NCBI GenBank assembly: GCA_003506635.1
Contig: DNZB01000168.1
Coordinates: forward strand, 281-5,644
Origin: Parvularcula sp.
GTDB taxonomy: Bacteria > Pseudomonadota > Alphaproteobacteria > Caulobacterales > Parvularculaceae
Direction of reading: 5' to 3'
Length of the DNA: 5,364 nt
In this document: one piece after another, positions 1 through 5,169 of the stretch
Layout: each line of letters opens with the position of its first letter
Numbering within the stretch: position 1 is the first letter of the stretch
The notes under the pieces: generated by a model
The model's input: the letters and a program-made list of their open reading frames with translations, nothing else
Told to the model about the DNA's origin: nothing
Databases searched by the model: none
Made by a program: the position numbers and the translations under genes

Positions 1-695
1 GACTGGCGGACATAGGTCGCGACCTGGGCGACCCGTTCCGCCGTCGTTGCGACCGGCGTCACCGCGACGCGCACGGGATCGTTTTGATAGTCTTTCGCCA
101 GTGCTTCGATCGCTTTGGGCATCGTCGCGGAAAACAGCATCGTCTGGCGCGCACGGGGAAGGAGCGGCATCAGCTGGCGCAACGCATGAATGAAGCCGAG
201 GTCGAGCATCTGGTCAGCTTCGTCGAGCACGACGACTTCAACCGCGCCGAGGGAAATCGCCTTGCGGTCGATCAGATCGATGAGCCGGCCAGGCGTCGCG
301 ACGACGACATCGGCGCCGCGATGGAGATCGCGAATCTGCCGGTTGATCGGCACACCGCCGAAAACCGTCGCGACCGTGAGCCGGATGGTCTTTCCATAGA
401 CGGAGAAGGAGGCGGCGATCTGCGCCGCCAGCTCGCGCGTCGGGGCGAGCACGAGGACGCGCGCCGATTTCTGCTTCAGCGGCTTGGGGTCGCGCGCGAG
501 GCGATCGAGGATCGGCAGCGCGAACGCCGCGGTCTTGCCGGTGCCGGTCTGAGCGATGCCGAAAAGGTCGCGACCCTCAAGCGCGGGCGGGATCGCTTGC
601 GACTGGATCGGCGTCGGCGATTTATAGCCTTCGGCGGCGACAGCTTTGGCGATCGGCTCGGCAAGGTTCAGGTCGGAAAAAGTGGTCAAGTTCAA
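1..695 (-). CDS. rhlE: RhlE-type DEAD-box ATP-dependent RNA helicase (N-terminal part; C-terminus beyond window edge)
   Basis: ATP-dependent RNA unwinding enzyme of the cytoplasm; family members act in RNA decay, ribosome assembly and cold adaptation. The 231 visible codons cover nearly all of RecA domain 1: Q motif (GYKSPTPIQ, 23-31), Walker A (AQTGTGKT, 48-55), motif Ia (PTRELA, 85-90), GGVPINRQ (113-120), motif Ib (TPGRLID, 134-140), motif II DEAD (158-161) and motif III SAT (189-191). The GGVxINxQ and GxDVxVATPGRL pattern points to the RhlE subgroup. RecA domain 2 lies off the left edge, so the frame is open there. There is no in-frame ATG upstream: a TAA sits at 708-710, and the best starts are TTG codons at 693-695 or 687-689, giving LNLTTFSDLNL or LTTFSDLNL. 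The start is therefore tentative and the ribosome site is poor. A candidate promoter lies about 220-250 bases upstream. Family is certain; the exact RhlE assignment is likely. Confidence 0.93.
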   Translation of the reverse strand, partial: MNLTTFSDLNLAEPIAKAVAAEGYKSPTPIQSQAIPPALEGRDLFGIAQTGTGKTAAFALPILDRLARDPKPLKQKSARVLVLAPTRELAAQIAASFSVYGKTIRLTVATVFGGVPINRQIRDLHRGADVVVATPGRLIDLIDRKAISLGAVEVVVLDEADQMLDLGFIHALRQLMPLLPRARQTMLFSATMPKAIEALAKDYQNDPVRVAVTPVATTAERVAQVATYVRQ

Positions 696-745
696 GGGTC
701 CAATGTGTTAACGCGGGTTTTCACCGGCAAACGTTCGCGCGTTCG

Positions 746-759
746 CGCGACCGGTCGCG
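746..759. repeat. 14-bp perfect palindrome in the helicase leader
   Basis: CGCGACCGGTCGCG is exactly self-complementary and lies about 50 bases upstream of the helicase start, next to a tandem GTTCGCGC repeat at 733-748. It could be a protein-binding site for a dimeric regulator. In RNA it would have to open its centre to make a loop. In GC-rich DNA a short palindrome may also arise by chance. Confidence 0.45.
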
Positions 760-913
760 GGCAAGGCCCGGGCTCAGGAAACGACCCGCGTGACTCAGGG
801 CGTAAGGGAAAGATTCAAATCTGAAGGCAGGGGCTCGAATGTCGGGATTTCTCCCCGCAGCGCTTCACGCCGCCCCCGCCATGCGGCTTGTGTCGACCGC
901 AGACATTGGCAGG

Positions 914-942
914 CATATGGGCGTGGCTGGGTTAAATGTCAA
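914..942 (-). promoter_or_regulatory. Candidate sigma-70-type promoter for the helicase gene
   Basis: On the minus strand a perfect -35 hexamer TTGACA (942 to 937) is followed after 17 bases by CATATG (919 to 914), which matches only three of six positions of TATAAT. Initiation near 907 would give a leader of roughly 210 bases before the TTG start. The -35 and spacing are good and the -10 is weak, so this is a tentative call. Confidence 0.35.
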
Positions 943-1004
943 TGAAGACCGCCTTCCGGGAAATGGTTGTCATGCAAGAAATCCGTCCGCCGCCTTTCGC
1001 CGCG

Positions 1005-1325
1005 TCAGCGCCGCCATGGCGTCAGAGGGCGATGAGTCGGAATCGCCGTCTCGCCGGTCCTCGCAGTCTCAACCAGGCGACGGCGCCGCAGATGGGCGAG
1101 CGCTTTCGAGACTGAAGACTTCGAAAGGCCGGTGGCGTCGGCGATCTTCTGGAGGCTGGCGTCGACGGCCCCGTCTTTGCGACGCTGCGCACGCGACCAG
1201 AGGTGCAGCCAGACGAGAAACGCCGACGGCGCCCGGTCGTGTCCGACGAGGTCGCGCATCAGCACGTCCGTGACATAGGCGTCGAGGCTCGCCGGCGCCA
1301 TCTTTTTCATTGCTATAGTATTCAT
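1005..1325 (-). CDS. Small winged helix-turn-helix DNA-binding protein
   Basis: A 106-residue cytoplasmic protein, probably a transcriptional regulator; its target is unknown. An N-terminal helical stretch (about 14-50, with FLVWLHLWSRAQRRKDGAV) leads into a clear HTH at 57-86: SLQKIADATGLSKSSVSKALAHLRRRRLVE. This has the usual 'IA..TGLS.SSVS.AL..L..R.LV' pattern, and the recognition helix is around 68-80. It resembles HTH_36/MarR-like winged helices, as found in replication-initiator-like and phage-like regulators. The C-terminus (THRPLTPWRR) is basic. There is no ligand-binding domain, so it may sense nothing itself or act with a partner. I use the first ATG (1323-1325), preceded by a weak GAG; in-frame ATGs also occur at codons 6 and 9. 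It is divergent from the VOC gene across 67 bases, so it may regulate that gene and itself. DNA binding is well supported; specific role unknown. Confidence 0.85.
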   Translation of the reverse strand: MNTIAMKKMAPASLDAYVTDVLMRDLVGHDRAPSAFLVWLHLWSRAQRRKDGAVDASLQKIADATGLSKSSVSKALAHLRRRRLVETARTGETAIPTHRPLTPWRR

Positions 1326-1328
1326 TGC
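1306..1328. repeat. 8-bp direct repeat spanning the HTH gene start
   Basis: TTCATTGC occurs at 1306-1313 and again at 1321-1328, a 15-base period, with AT-rich TATAGTA between the copies. The second copy contains the HTH start codon (read on the minus strand) and the first contains its codon-6 ATG. It could be part of an operator for the divergent pair, or a small duplication that created alternative in-frame starts. Confidence 0.4.
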
Positions 1329-1392
1329 ACTCGTTGGCTTCGCAAGCTTTCGCGCGCAGAAAGTCCGGACGTCAGATCATAGGAGATGCGCG
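1326..1392. promoter_or_regulatory. Divergent intergenic region between HTH and VOC genes
   Basis: These 67 bases must serve both the minus-strand HTH gene and the plus-strand VOC gene. A TATAGT element at 1314-1319, just inside the HTH gene, resembles a -10 for rightward transcription, but I see no matching -35. A strong Shine-Dalgarno AGGAGA (1381-1386) sits six bases before the VOC ATG at 1393. This fixes that start over the out-of-frame ATG at 1386. Confidence 0.4.
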
Positions 1393-1761
1393 ATGATCAC
1401 CAGCGTCAAATTCGTCAGCATTCCGACCCGCGACCAGGACAAGGCGCTGGCGTTCTGGACGGAGAAAGTCGGTTTCGACCTCATCACCGACCAACCGGTG
1501 GGGCCCGGCAAGCGCTGGATCGAAATCGGCGTCGGCAAGGCCGAAACGCGCCTGGTCCTTTTCACCATGGACGGCCAGGAAGACCGCATCGGCACGCAGT
1601 TTAACGGCGCGCTCGCCTGCGACGACGTCGAGGCGACTTATGCGCAATTGTCAAAGCGCGGCGTCGTGTTCAAGTCCCCGCCCGCGAAACAGCCATGGGG
1701 CGTGTTTGCGATCATGCTCGACGCTGACGGCAATGAGTTCGTATTGTCGAGCAAGAATTGA
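1393..1761 (+). CDS. VOC (glyoxalase/bleomycin resistance superfamily) protein
   Basis: A 122-residue single-domain VOC protein, a cytoplasmic member of the glyoxalase/bleomycin-resistance/extradiol-dioxygenase superfamily. Two beta-alpha-beta-beta-beta units are recognisable. The first starts at VKFVSIPTRDQDKALAFWTEKVGFDLITD (5-33) and runs through RWIEIGV and TRLVLFT (41-58). The second starts at LACDDVEATYAQLSKRGVVF (74-93) and runs through PWGVFAIMLDADGNEFVLSS (101-120). The length is typical for this subfamily. The first-strand position that carries a metal-binding His in true glyoxalase I is not His here, while Glu115 in the last strand is kept. Methylglyoxal detoxification should therefore not be assumed; a binding or uncharacterised role is equally possible. 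The start is fixed by AGGAGA six bases upstream. It is divergent from the HTH gene and convergent with the deaminase, with a 17-base gap. Confidence 0.9.
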   Translation: MITSVKFVSIPTRDQDKALAFWTEKVGFDLITDQPVGPGKRWIEIGVGKAETRLVLFTMDGQEDRIGTQFNGALACDDVEATYAQLSKRGVVFKSPPAKQPWGVFAIMLDADGNEFVLSSKN

Positions 1762-1780
1762 AGGGGGCGCCGCGGCCCTT
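1761..1780. terminator. Possible bidirectional terminator between convergent genes
   Basis: AAGGG (1761-1765) and CCCTT (1776-1780) can pair around a GC-rich centre in the 17-base gap between the convergent VOC and deaminase genes. Both stop codons touch the stem. There is no real U-tract on either side, so this is a weak candidate. Confidence 0.3.
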
Positions 1781-2228
1781 ATTCGCCGATGTCCTCGTTC
1801 CATAGAGCCGGTTGATCGCGGATGAACCGCGCCATCAGCGCGATCGAGTCCGTGTGCTGAAGATCGATGACTTCAACGCCCTTATCGCGCAGCCAGCCTT
1901 CATTGCCGCCGAAATTCACCGTGTCGTTGATGACGAGGCGCGGAATTTTGAATTGCGCGATCGTGCCGGCGCACATCAGGCAAGGCGACAATGAGGTGTA
2001 AAGCGTCATGCCGCGATAGGTTTTCCGGCGGCCGGCGTTTCTAAGGCAGTCCATCTCGCCATGCAGGATCGGATCGCCCTTCTGGACGCGCTGATTATGT
2101 CCTGACGCGATCAGCCGCTCACCGGCGGCAAGCGCCGAGCCGATCGGGAGACCGCCGTTATCGGCGCTCTTCTTCGCTTCAAGAAACGCCAGCTCCGCAA
2201 AGCGCCGGTCCCAGTCGGTGATCGTCAT
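1779..2228 (-). CDS. Yeast-type cytosine deaminase / nucleoside deaminase (CDA fold)
   Basis: A 149-residue zinc hydrolase, most likely deaminating cytosine to uracil and ammonia. Zinc and catalytic residues are clear: HGE (His56, Glu58 as proton shuttle) and SPCLMC (Cys83, Cys86). It matches yeast Fcy1 rather than E. coli CodA, an unrelated amidohydrolase. Shared features are GGLPIG (25-30), GHNQRVQKG (43-51), LHGE, TLYTSLSPC, IPR.V (95-99), VNF (104-106) and the end WNEDIGE (143-149), close to the yeast terminus WFEDIGE whose Asp contacts the base. Length is also close (158 in yeast). Related deaminases act on guanine or tRNA adenosine, but the C-terminus favours cytosine. Its ATG overlaps the upstream oxygenase stop (ATGA, 2225-2228) and there is no good ribosome site, which implies translational coupling. 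The nearby upp could take its product on to UMP. Fold is certain; substrate is strongly inferred. Confidence 0.93.
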   Translation of the reverse strand: MTITDWDRRFAELAFLEAKKSADNGGLPIGSALAAGERLIASGHNQRVQKGDPILHGEMDCLRNAGRRKTYRGMTLYTSLSPCLMCAGTIAQFKIPRLVINDTVNFGGNEGWLRDKGVEVIDLQHTDSIALMARFIRDQPALWNEDIGE

Positions 2229-2887
2229 CGCGCGGCCTGCTGCTGCTTTCTAACCGGGATCGCCATCACGTTAAGCGCGATCGAGATGCGGTCGCGCGCG
2301 CCCCGATGCGGCTTCACGCTGTGCATCAACCATGACGGAAAGGCGATGAGCTTTCCCGGCTCCGGCGCGACTTCGACGCGCATCTCCTCCATGGCGCCGT
2401 CAGCCGCAAATACGAGGTCGGGAGCCGCCATGCGGTTCATCGGGAATCGCGGATCGTGCAGCACGAGCTTGCCGCTGTCGGCGTCGCCGCCGTCATCGAC
2501 ATAATAAACCGCCGACCACACGCAGCCGGGATGGGCATGCACCTGATTCGAGGCGCCCGGCGGCGAGACATTCGCCCACATTTCAAGGCCCATCTCGAAG
2601 CGCGGCGTCTCGCCGCGCAGCCCCTTGTCATGGGTGTAGGCGCCGCACAGCTGCAACGTCGCAAGCGCCAGGCGCCGCGCCGGTGCGCCCGCCCACTGCA
2701 ACATTTCGGTGTCGGAATGCCAACCGCCGATATTAGACCGCGCGATGCCGGGATCGGCGCCCATGTGCGCCGCGATCGCCGTCCGAAGGCCGTCGTTCAG
2801 CGCGGCGAAGTCCTTGATCCGCGTTTCGAGGATGTGGGTGGGGAAGATCGCCCTGACCCCGGGCCGTTCAAATGCTGCTTCCTGCAT
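2225..2887 (-). CDS. TIGR02466/PF13759-type 2OG-Fe(II) oxygenase family protein
   Basis: A 220-residue predicted non-heme iron, 2-oxoglutarate-dependent oxygenase of unknown substrate. Family signatures in order: a 5' LETRIKDF segment (20-27), RSNIGGWHS (50-58), [29 protein letters not shown] in two parts (102-114 and 115-130), G.L.LHDPR (139-147), [18 protein letters not shown] (177-194) and DRISIALNV (199-207). Plausible iron ligands are in HAH (His117/His119) plus distal His189; Arg200 is the likely 2-oxoglutarate carboxylate contact. These roles are inferred from the double-stranded beta-helix pattern. No signal peptide is seen, so it is cytoplasmic. It overlaps the cytosine deaminase by four bases (ATGA), so the two form one transcription unit, and it faces upp across 44 bases. 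The ribosome site is weak. The family is firm; a role in nucleobase oxidation or repair is only suggested by the neighbours. Confidence 0.88.
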   Translation of the reverse strand: MQEAAFERPGVRAIFPTHILETRIKDFAALNDGLRTAIAAHMGADPGIARSNIGGWHSDTEMLQWAGAPARRLALATLQLCGAYTHDKGLRGETPRFEMGLEMWANVSPPGASNQVHAHPGCVWSAVYYVDDGGDADSGKLVLHDPRFPMNRMAAPDLVFAADGAMEEMRVEVAPEPGKLIAFPSWLMHSVKPHRGARDRISIALNVMAIPVRKQQQAAR

Positions 2888-2931
2888 GCGCCGATCTTGC
2901 CGGGAGCCGCGCAGCGACGCAATCTCACCTT
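2888..2931. promoter_or_regulatory. Short divergent spacer between oxygenase-deaminase unit and upp
   Basis: Only 44 bases separate the two opposite start codons, so promoters for at least one direction must overlap coding sequence. I see no consensus -35/-10 pair. There is no good Shine-Dalgarno close to the upp ATG; a GGGAG at 2902-2906 is too far away. The layout suggests coordinate control of both units. Confidence 0.35.
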
Positions 2932-3558
2932 ATGTCAATCACTGTAGTCACCCACCCGCTCGTCCAGCACAAGCTGACCCTCATGCGCGAAAAGTCGACC
3001 GGAAACGCGCTGTTCCGGCGAACCTTGCGTGAAATTTCCTTCCTTCTCGCCTATGAGGTGACGAAGGACTTCGAACTTGGTTTCCGCGAGATCGAGACGC
3101 CGCTCGAGAAGGGCGAGTTCCCCTGGCTCGAAGGGCGGAGGCTGTGTTTCGTGTCGATCCTGCGCGCCGGCAACGGCCTCCTCGAAGGAATGCTGGACCT
3201 CGTGCCCGACGCGCGCGTCGGCCATATAGGCCTCTATCGCGATCACGCGACGCTGCAGCCGGTGCAATATTATCTGAAACTGCCTGAAGCGATCGGCGAG
3301 CGGGACGTTATCGTCGTCGATCCGATGCTGGCCACCGGCAATTCCGTCGTATCCGCACTGAAGCACCTTAAGGATGCCGGCGCGCGGCGCTTGCGATTCA
3401 TGTGCCTGCTCGCGGCGCCGGAAGGCGTTGCCGCTCTTGAAGAATCGCATCCCGACGTGCCGATCTTCACCGCGGCGATCGACCGCCAGCTGAACGAGAA
3501 AGGCTATATCCTCCCCGGCCTTGGCGACGCTGGCGACAGGATCTACGGCACGGCCTAA
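2932..3558 (+). CDS. upp: Uracil phosphoribosyltransferase
   Basis: Cytoplasmic salvage enzyme: uracil + PRPP gives UMP + pyrophosphate. The 208-residue protein has the family's usual length (E. coli Upp is 208). Signatures include [15 protein letters not shown] (6-20), [13 protein letters not shown] (75-87), the PRPP-binding loop [11 protein letters not shown] (128-138), [18 protein letters not shown] (159-176), and the C-terminal uracil-binding [17 protein letters not shown] (191-207). The loop reads ATGNS rather than the ATGGS of E. coli; I regard this as a tolerated variant. The frame stays open upstream to an ATG at 2872, but the family N-terminus begins with [10 protein letters not shown], so 2932 is chosen. 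The Shine-Dalgarno is poor, perhaps meaning short-leader translation. The gene is divergent from the oxygenase-cytosine deaminase unit, whose deaminase would supply its uracil. Confidence 0.97.
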   Translation: MSITVVTHPLVQHKLTLMREKSTGNALFRRTLREISFLLAYEVTKDFELGFREIETPLEKGEFPWLEGRRLCFVSILRAGNGLLEGMLDLVPDARVGHIGLYRDHATLQPVQYYLKLPEAIGERDVIVVDPMLATGNSVVSALKHLKDAGARRLRFMCLLAAPEGVAALEESHPDVPIFTAAIDRQLNEKGYILPGLGDAGDRIYGTA

Positions 3559-3664
3559 GGCGATCGGGCTCCATGCGGGGTGCGCGAAGTTATCGCGGTC
3601 ACCGGACGCGTCAGCGGCGCCGCCGGGACTTAGGCTTCGCCTCGCCGCAGCCCTTCGGCAAATT

Positions 3665-3679
3665 TGATAACGATTATCA
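3665..3679. promoter_or_regulatory. Fur-like 7-1-7 operator upstream of hemA
   Basis: TGATAACGATTATCA is a perfect 6-3-6 inverted repeat. It differs by one base from the 7-1-7 Fur-box core TGATAATnATTATCA. It is a marked AT-rich island in GC-rich surroundings and lies about 210 bases before hemA. Iron control of heme synthesis is well known in alphaproteobacteria, though through several regulators (Fur/Mur, Irr, RirA) with differing sites, so which protein binds here is uncertain. Confidence 0.5.
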
Positions 3680-3797
3680 GTGTCGCGCCAGCGGTTCCCG
3701 GCGCTGACCAAACTCTCCGCCCGCTGGCGCGGGCGCGACGCCGTGACGCGGGCGGGCGCTGCTTGGAAAATGACGACTTTGCCGGCGTTTCCGATCT

Positions 3798-3827
3798 TCG
3801 CGCGACGCGCGCCCGCGCGACTTTTTC
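3798..3827 (+). terminator. GC-rich stem-loop with T-tract in the hemA leader
   Basis: TCGCGCG (3798-3804) pairs exactly with CGCGCGA (3814-3820) over a 9-base loop, and CTTTTTC follows at 3821-3827. This is the layout of an intrinsic terminator. It could end upp transcription, although it lies 240 bases past the upp stop. It could also act as an attenuator in the hemA leader, or end a short RNA started near the Fur-like site. Confidence 0.42.
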
Positions 3828-3858
3828 GGCGAACGGCGCTGGACGAAGGGGGCATGCC

Positions 3859-3891
3859 ATGCCACCTAAATCCGGCCGCAGGAGACCATGA
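3859..3891 (+). CDS. Possible 10-codon leader peptide overlapping hemA start
   Basis: ATG at 3859 opens a ten-residue frame, [10 protein letters not shown], ending in TGA at 3889-3891. An AAGGGGG (3846-3852) six bases upstream is a well-placed ribosome site. Its stop overlaps the ATGATG of hemA, which would allow translational coupling. The peptide has a Pro-Pro and an Arg-Arg-Arg-Pro end, both slow to translate, which would suit a regulatory leader. With only ten codons, chance cannot be excluded. Confidence 0.3.
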   Translation: MPPKSGRRRP

Positions 3892-5105
3892 TGGATTTCG
3901 AGGCGTTCTTCGAAAGCGAAATCGCCGCCCTGAAAAAGGAGGGCAATTACCGCGTCTTCGCCGACATCGAGCGGAAGGCCGGCGCTTTCCCGGCCGCCGG
4001 CAATCACGGCCCGATCGGCCCAAGGGAAGTGACCGTCTGGTGTTCCAACGACTATCTCGGCATGGGCCAGCACCCGAAGGTCATCGCGGCGATGCACGAA
4101 GCGCTCGACCGCTGCGGCGCTGGCGCGGGGGGCACACGGAATATCTCCGGCACAAATCACTATCACGTCTTGCTGGAGCGCGAGCTTGCGGATCTGCATG
4201 GCAAGGAAGCCGCGCTCTTGTTCACCTCGGGCTATGTGTCGAATTGGGCCTCGCTCGGCACGCTTCTGGCGCGCATTCCAGGGTGCATCGTTCTTTCTGA
4301 CGCCGGCAATCACGCCTCGATGATCGAGGGCATCCGCCACAGTCGCGCGGAGCGCCACGTCTTCAAACATAATGACGTCGCCGACCTGACGCGTATCCTT
4401 GAAACGCTTGATCCGGCGCGCCCCAAACTCATCGCGTTTGAATCCGTTTATTCCATGGACGGCGACATTTCGCCGATTGCAGAGATCTGCGACGTCGCGG
4501 ATCGCTTCGGCGCCATGACCTATCTCGACGAAGTGCACGCGGTCGGCCTTTACGGTCCGCGCGGCGGCGGCGTCGCCGAGCGCGAAGGGCTGATGCATCG
4601 CCTTACCGTCATCGAAGGCACGCTCGGCAAGGCCTATGGCTGCGTCGGCGGTTACATCACCGGATCGGCGGCGCTCATCGATTTTGTGCGCAGCTTCGCA
4701 TCCGGATTCATATTCACGACGGCCCTTCCCCCGCATGTGGCGGCGGGGGCGCTCGCGTCCGTCCGCCATCTAAAGGAAAGCAATATCGAACGCGAGGCGC
4801 ATCAGGCCCGCGTTGCGGACGTGCGAGGGCGGCTTCATGCCTACGGCATTCCGACGCTCGATAACCCTTCGCACATCGTCCCGGTGATGGTGAAAGACCC
4901 CGTCAAGTGCAAATGGATCAGCGACTGGCTGATGGAGCGGCACGGCATCTATGTGCAGCCGATCAATTACCCGACGGTCGCCAGGGGCGCGGAACGATTG
5001 CGTATTACGCCCTCCCCTATCCACACCGCGACGGACGTCGAACGCCTCGTGCGCGGACTGAACGAGCTCTGGTCGAAATGCGCGCTCGCGCGCATGGTCG
5101 CCTGA
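3891..5105 (+). CDS. hemA: 5-aminolevulinate synthase (C4/Shemin pathway)
   Basis: Pyridoxal-phosphate enzyme joining glycine and succinyl-CoA to give 5-aminolevulinate, CoA and CO2: the first step of heme (and, where present, chlorophyll and corrin) synthesis in alphaproteobacteria. It is cytoplasmic. Length is about 404 residues, as in Rhodobacter HemA. Numbering from the ATG at 3888, visible signatures are [15 protein letters not shown] (21-35), [14 protein letters not shown] (50-63), [13 protein letters not shown] (77-89), the cofactor-stacking His142 in [17 protein letters not shown] (185-193), Asp214 and His217 in [15 protein letters not shown], and the Schiff-base Lys248 in EGTLGKAYG. 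These match the active-site numbering of R. capsulatus ALAS. No Cys-Pro heme-regulatory motif is evident at the N-terminus. Two ATGs adjoin at 3888 and 3891. AGGAG at 3880-3884 is better spaced for 3891 (six bases) than for 3888 (three). Likely under leader control (see upstream sites). Confidence 0.97.
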   Translation: MDFEAFFESEIAALKKEGNYRVFADIERKAGAFPAAGNHGPIGPREVTVWCSNDYLGMGQHPKVIAAMHEALDRCGAGAGGTRNISGTNHYHVLLERELADLHGKEAALLFTSGYVSNWASLGTLLARIPGCIVLSDAGNHASMIEGIRHSRAERHVFKHNDVADLTRILETLDPARPKLIAFESVYSMDGDISPIAEICDVADRFGAMTYLDEVHAVGLYGPRGGGVAEREGLMHRLTVIEGTLGKAYGCVGGYITGSAALIDFVRSFASGFIFTTALPPHVAAGALASVRHLKESNIEREAHQARVADVRGRLHAYGIPTLDNPSHIVPVMVKDPVKCKWISDWLMERHGIYVQPINYPTVARGAERLRITPSPIHTATDVERLVRGLNELWSKCALARMVA

Positions 5106-5141
5106 CGCGCCTCGCATTCGCCTTCGAAGACCGCTAACCTT

Positions 5142-5168
5142 CGCCGCAAGCAAGGGATAGCGGCGTTT
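5142..5168 (+). promoter_or_regulatory. Stem-loop presenting the ribosome site before the GH42 gene
   Basis: CGCCGC (5142-5147) pairs with GCGGCG (5160-5165) around a 12-base loop that holds the only Shine-Dalgarno-like AAGGGA (5152-5157), 12 bases before the ATG. TTT follows the stem. It may be a weak hemA terminator, or a structure that brings the ribosome site nearer to the start codon. Confidence 0.3.
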
Positions 5169-5169
5169 C

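Larger units (their letters stand above)
696..1004. other. 309-base non-coding gap, probable 5' leader of the helicase gene
   Basis: No convincing gene is visible on either strand between the helicase start and the stop of the HTH gene. On the minus strand it holds a perfect TTGACA (937-942). It also has a tandem 8-base repeat GTTCGCGC (733-748), a 14-bp perfect palindrome CGCGACCGGTCGCG (746-759), a GCCCGGGC palindrome (766-773) and a 5-2-5 inverted repeat AGATT-CA-AATCT (811-822). The HTH gene upstream is on the same strand, and no clear terminator separates the two, so read-through cannot be excluded. Confidence 0.5.
3559..3887. other. 329-base upp-hemA intergenic region
   Basis: No conventional gene is visible. 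It contains a Fur-like palindrome (3665-3679), a GC-rich stem-loop followed by CTTTTTC (3798-3827) and a possible 10-codon ORF (3859-3891) just before hemA. The part from 3559 to 3660 shows only short, weak inverted repeats such as AGGC-TTC-GCCT and no convincing terminator directly after upp. Confidence 0.6.

Noticed and set aside
701..704. ATT at 702-704 (minus strand) as the helicase start
   Set aside because: ATT initiation is very rare. The nearby TTG codons at 693-695 and 687-689 give the normal RhlE N-terminal length.
84..824. Plus-strand open frame of 246 codons
   Set aside because: It lies antisense to the clear DEAD-box helicase and its leader. The protein is Arg/Asp-rich low-complexity sequence of the kind GC-rich antisense frames give, with no recognisable domain.
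839..1273. Plus-strand open frame of 144 codons
   Set aside because: Arg/Ala/Ser-rich with no motif, and antisense to the HTH gene whose minus-strand product has a clear HTH pattern.
2872..2931. Upstream ATG extending upp by 20 codons
   Set aside because: The extension has no family similarity, would overlap the divergent oxygenase start, and makes Upp longer than the usual 208 residues.
2935..4023. Minus-strand open frame of 362 codons
   Set aside because: Antisense to upp and the hemA start. Composition is Arg-rich without domains, whereas upp on the plus strand has every family motif.
3680..4300. Plus-strand GTG-started frame overlapping hemA in another frame
   Set aside because: It overlaps about 400 bases of hemA, has a basic random-like composition, and begins in the regulatory gap with no ribosome site.
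3630..4769. Minus-strand open frame of 379 codons
   Set aside because: Antisense shadow of hemA; the hemA plus-strand product has the full active site. The shadow has no recognisable domain despite its length.
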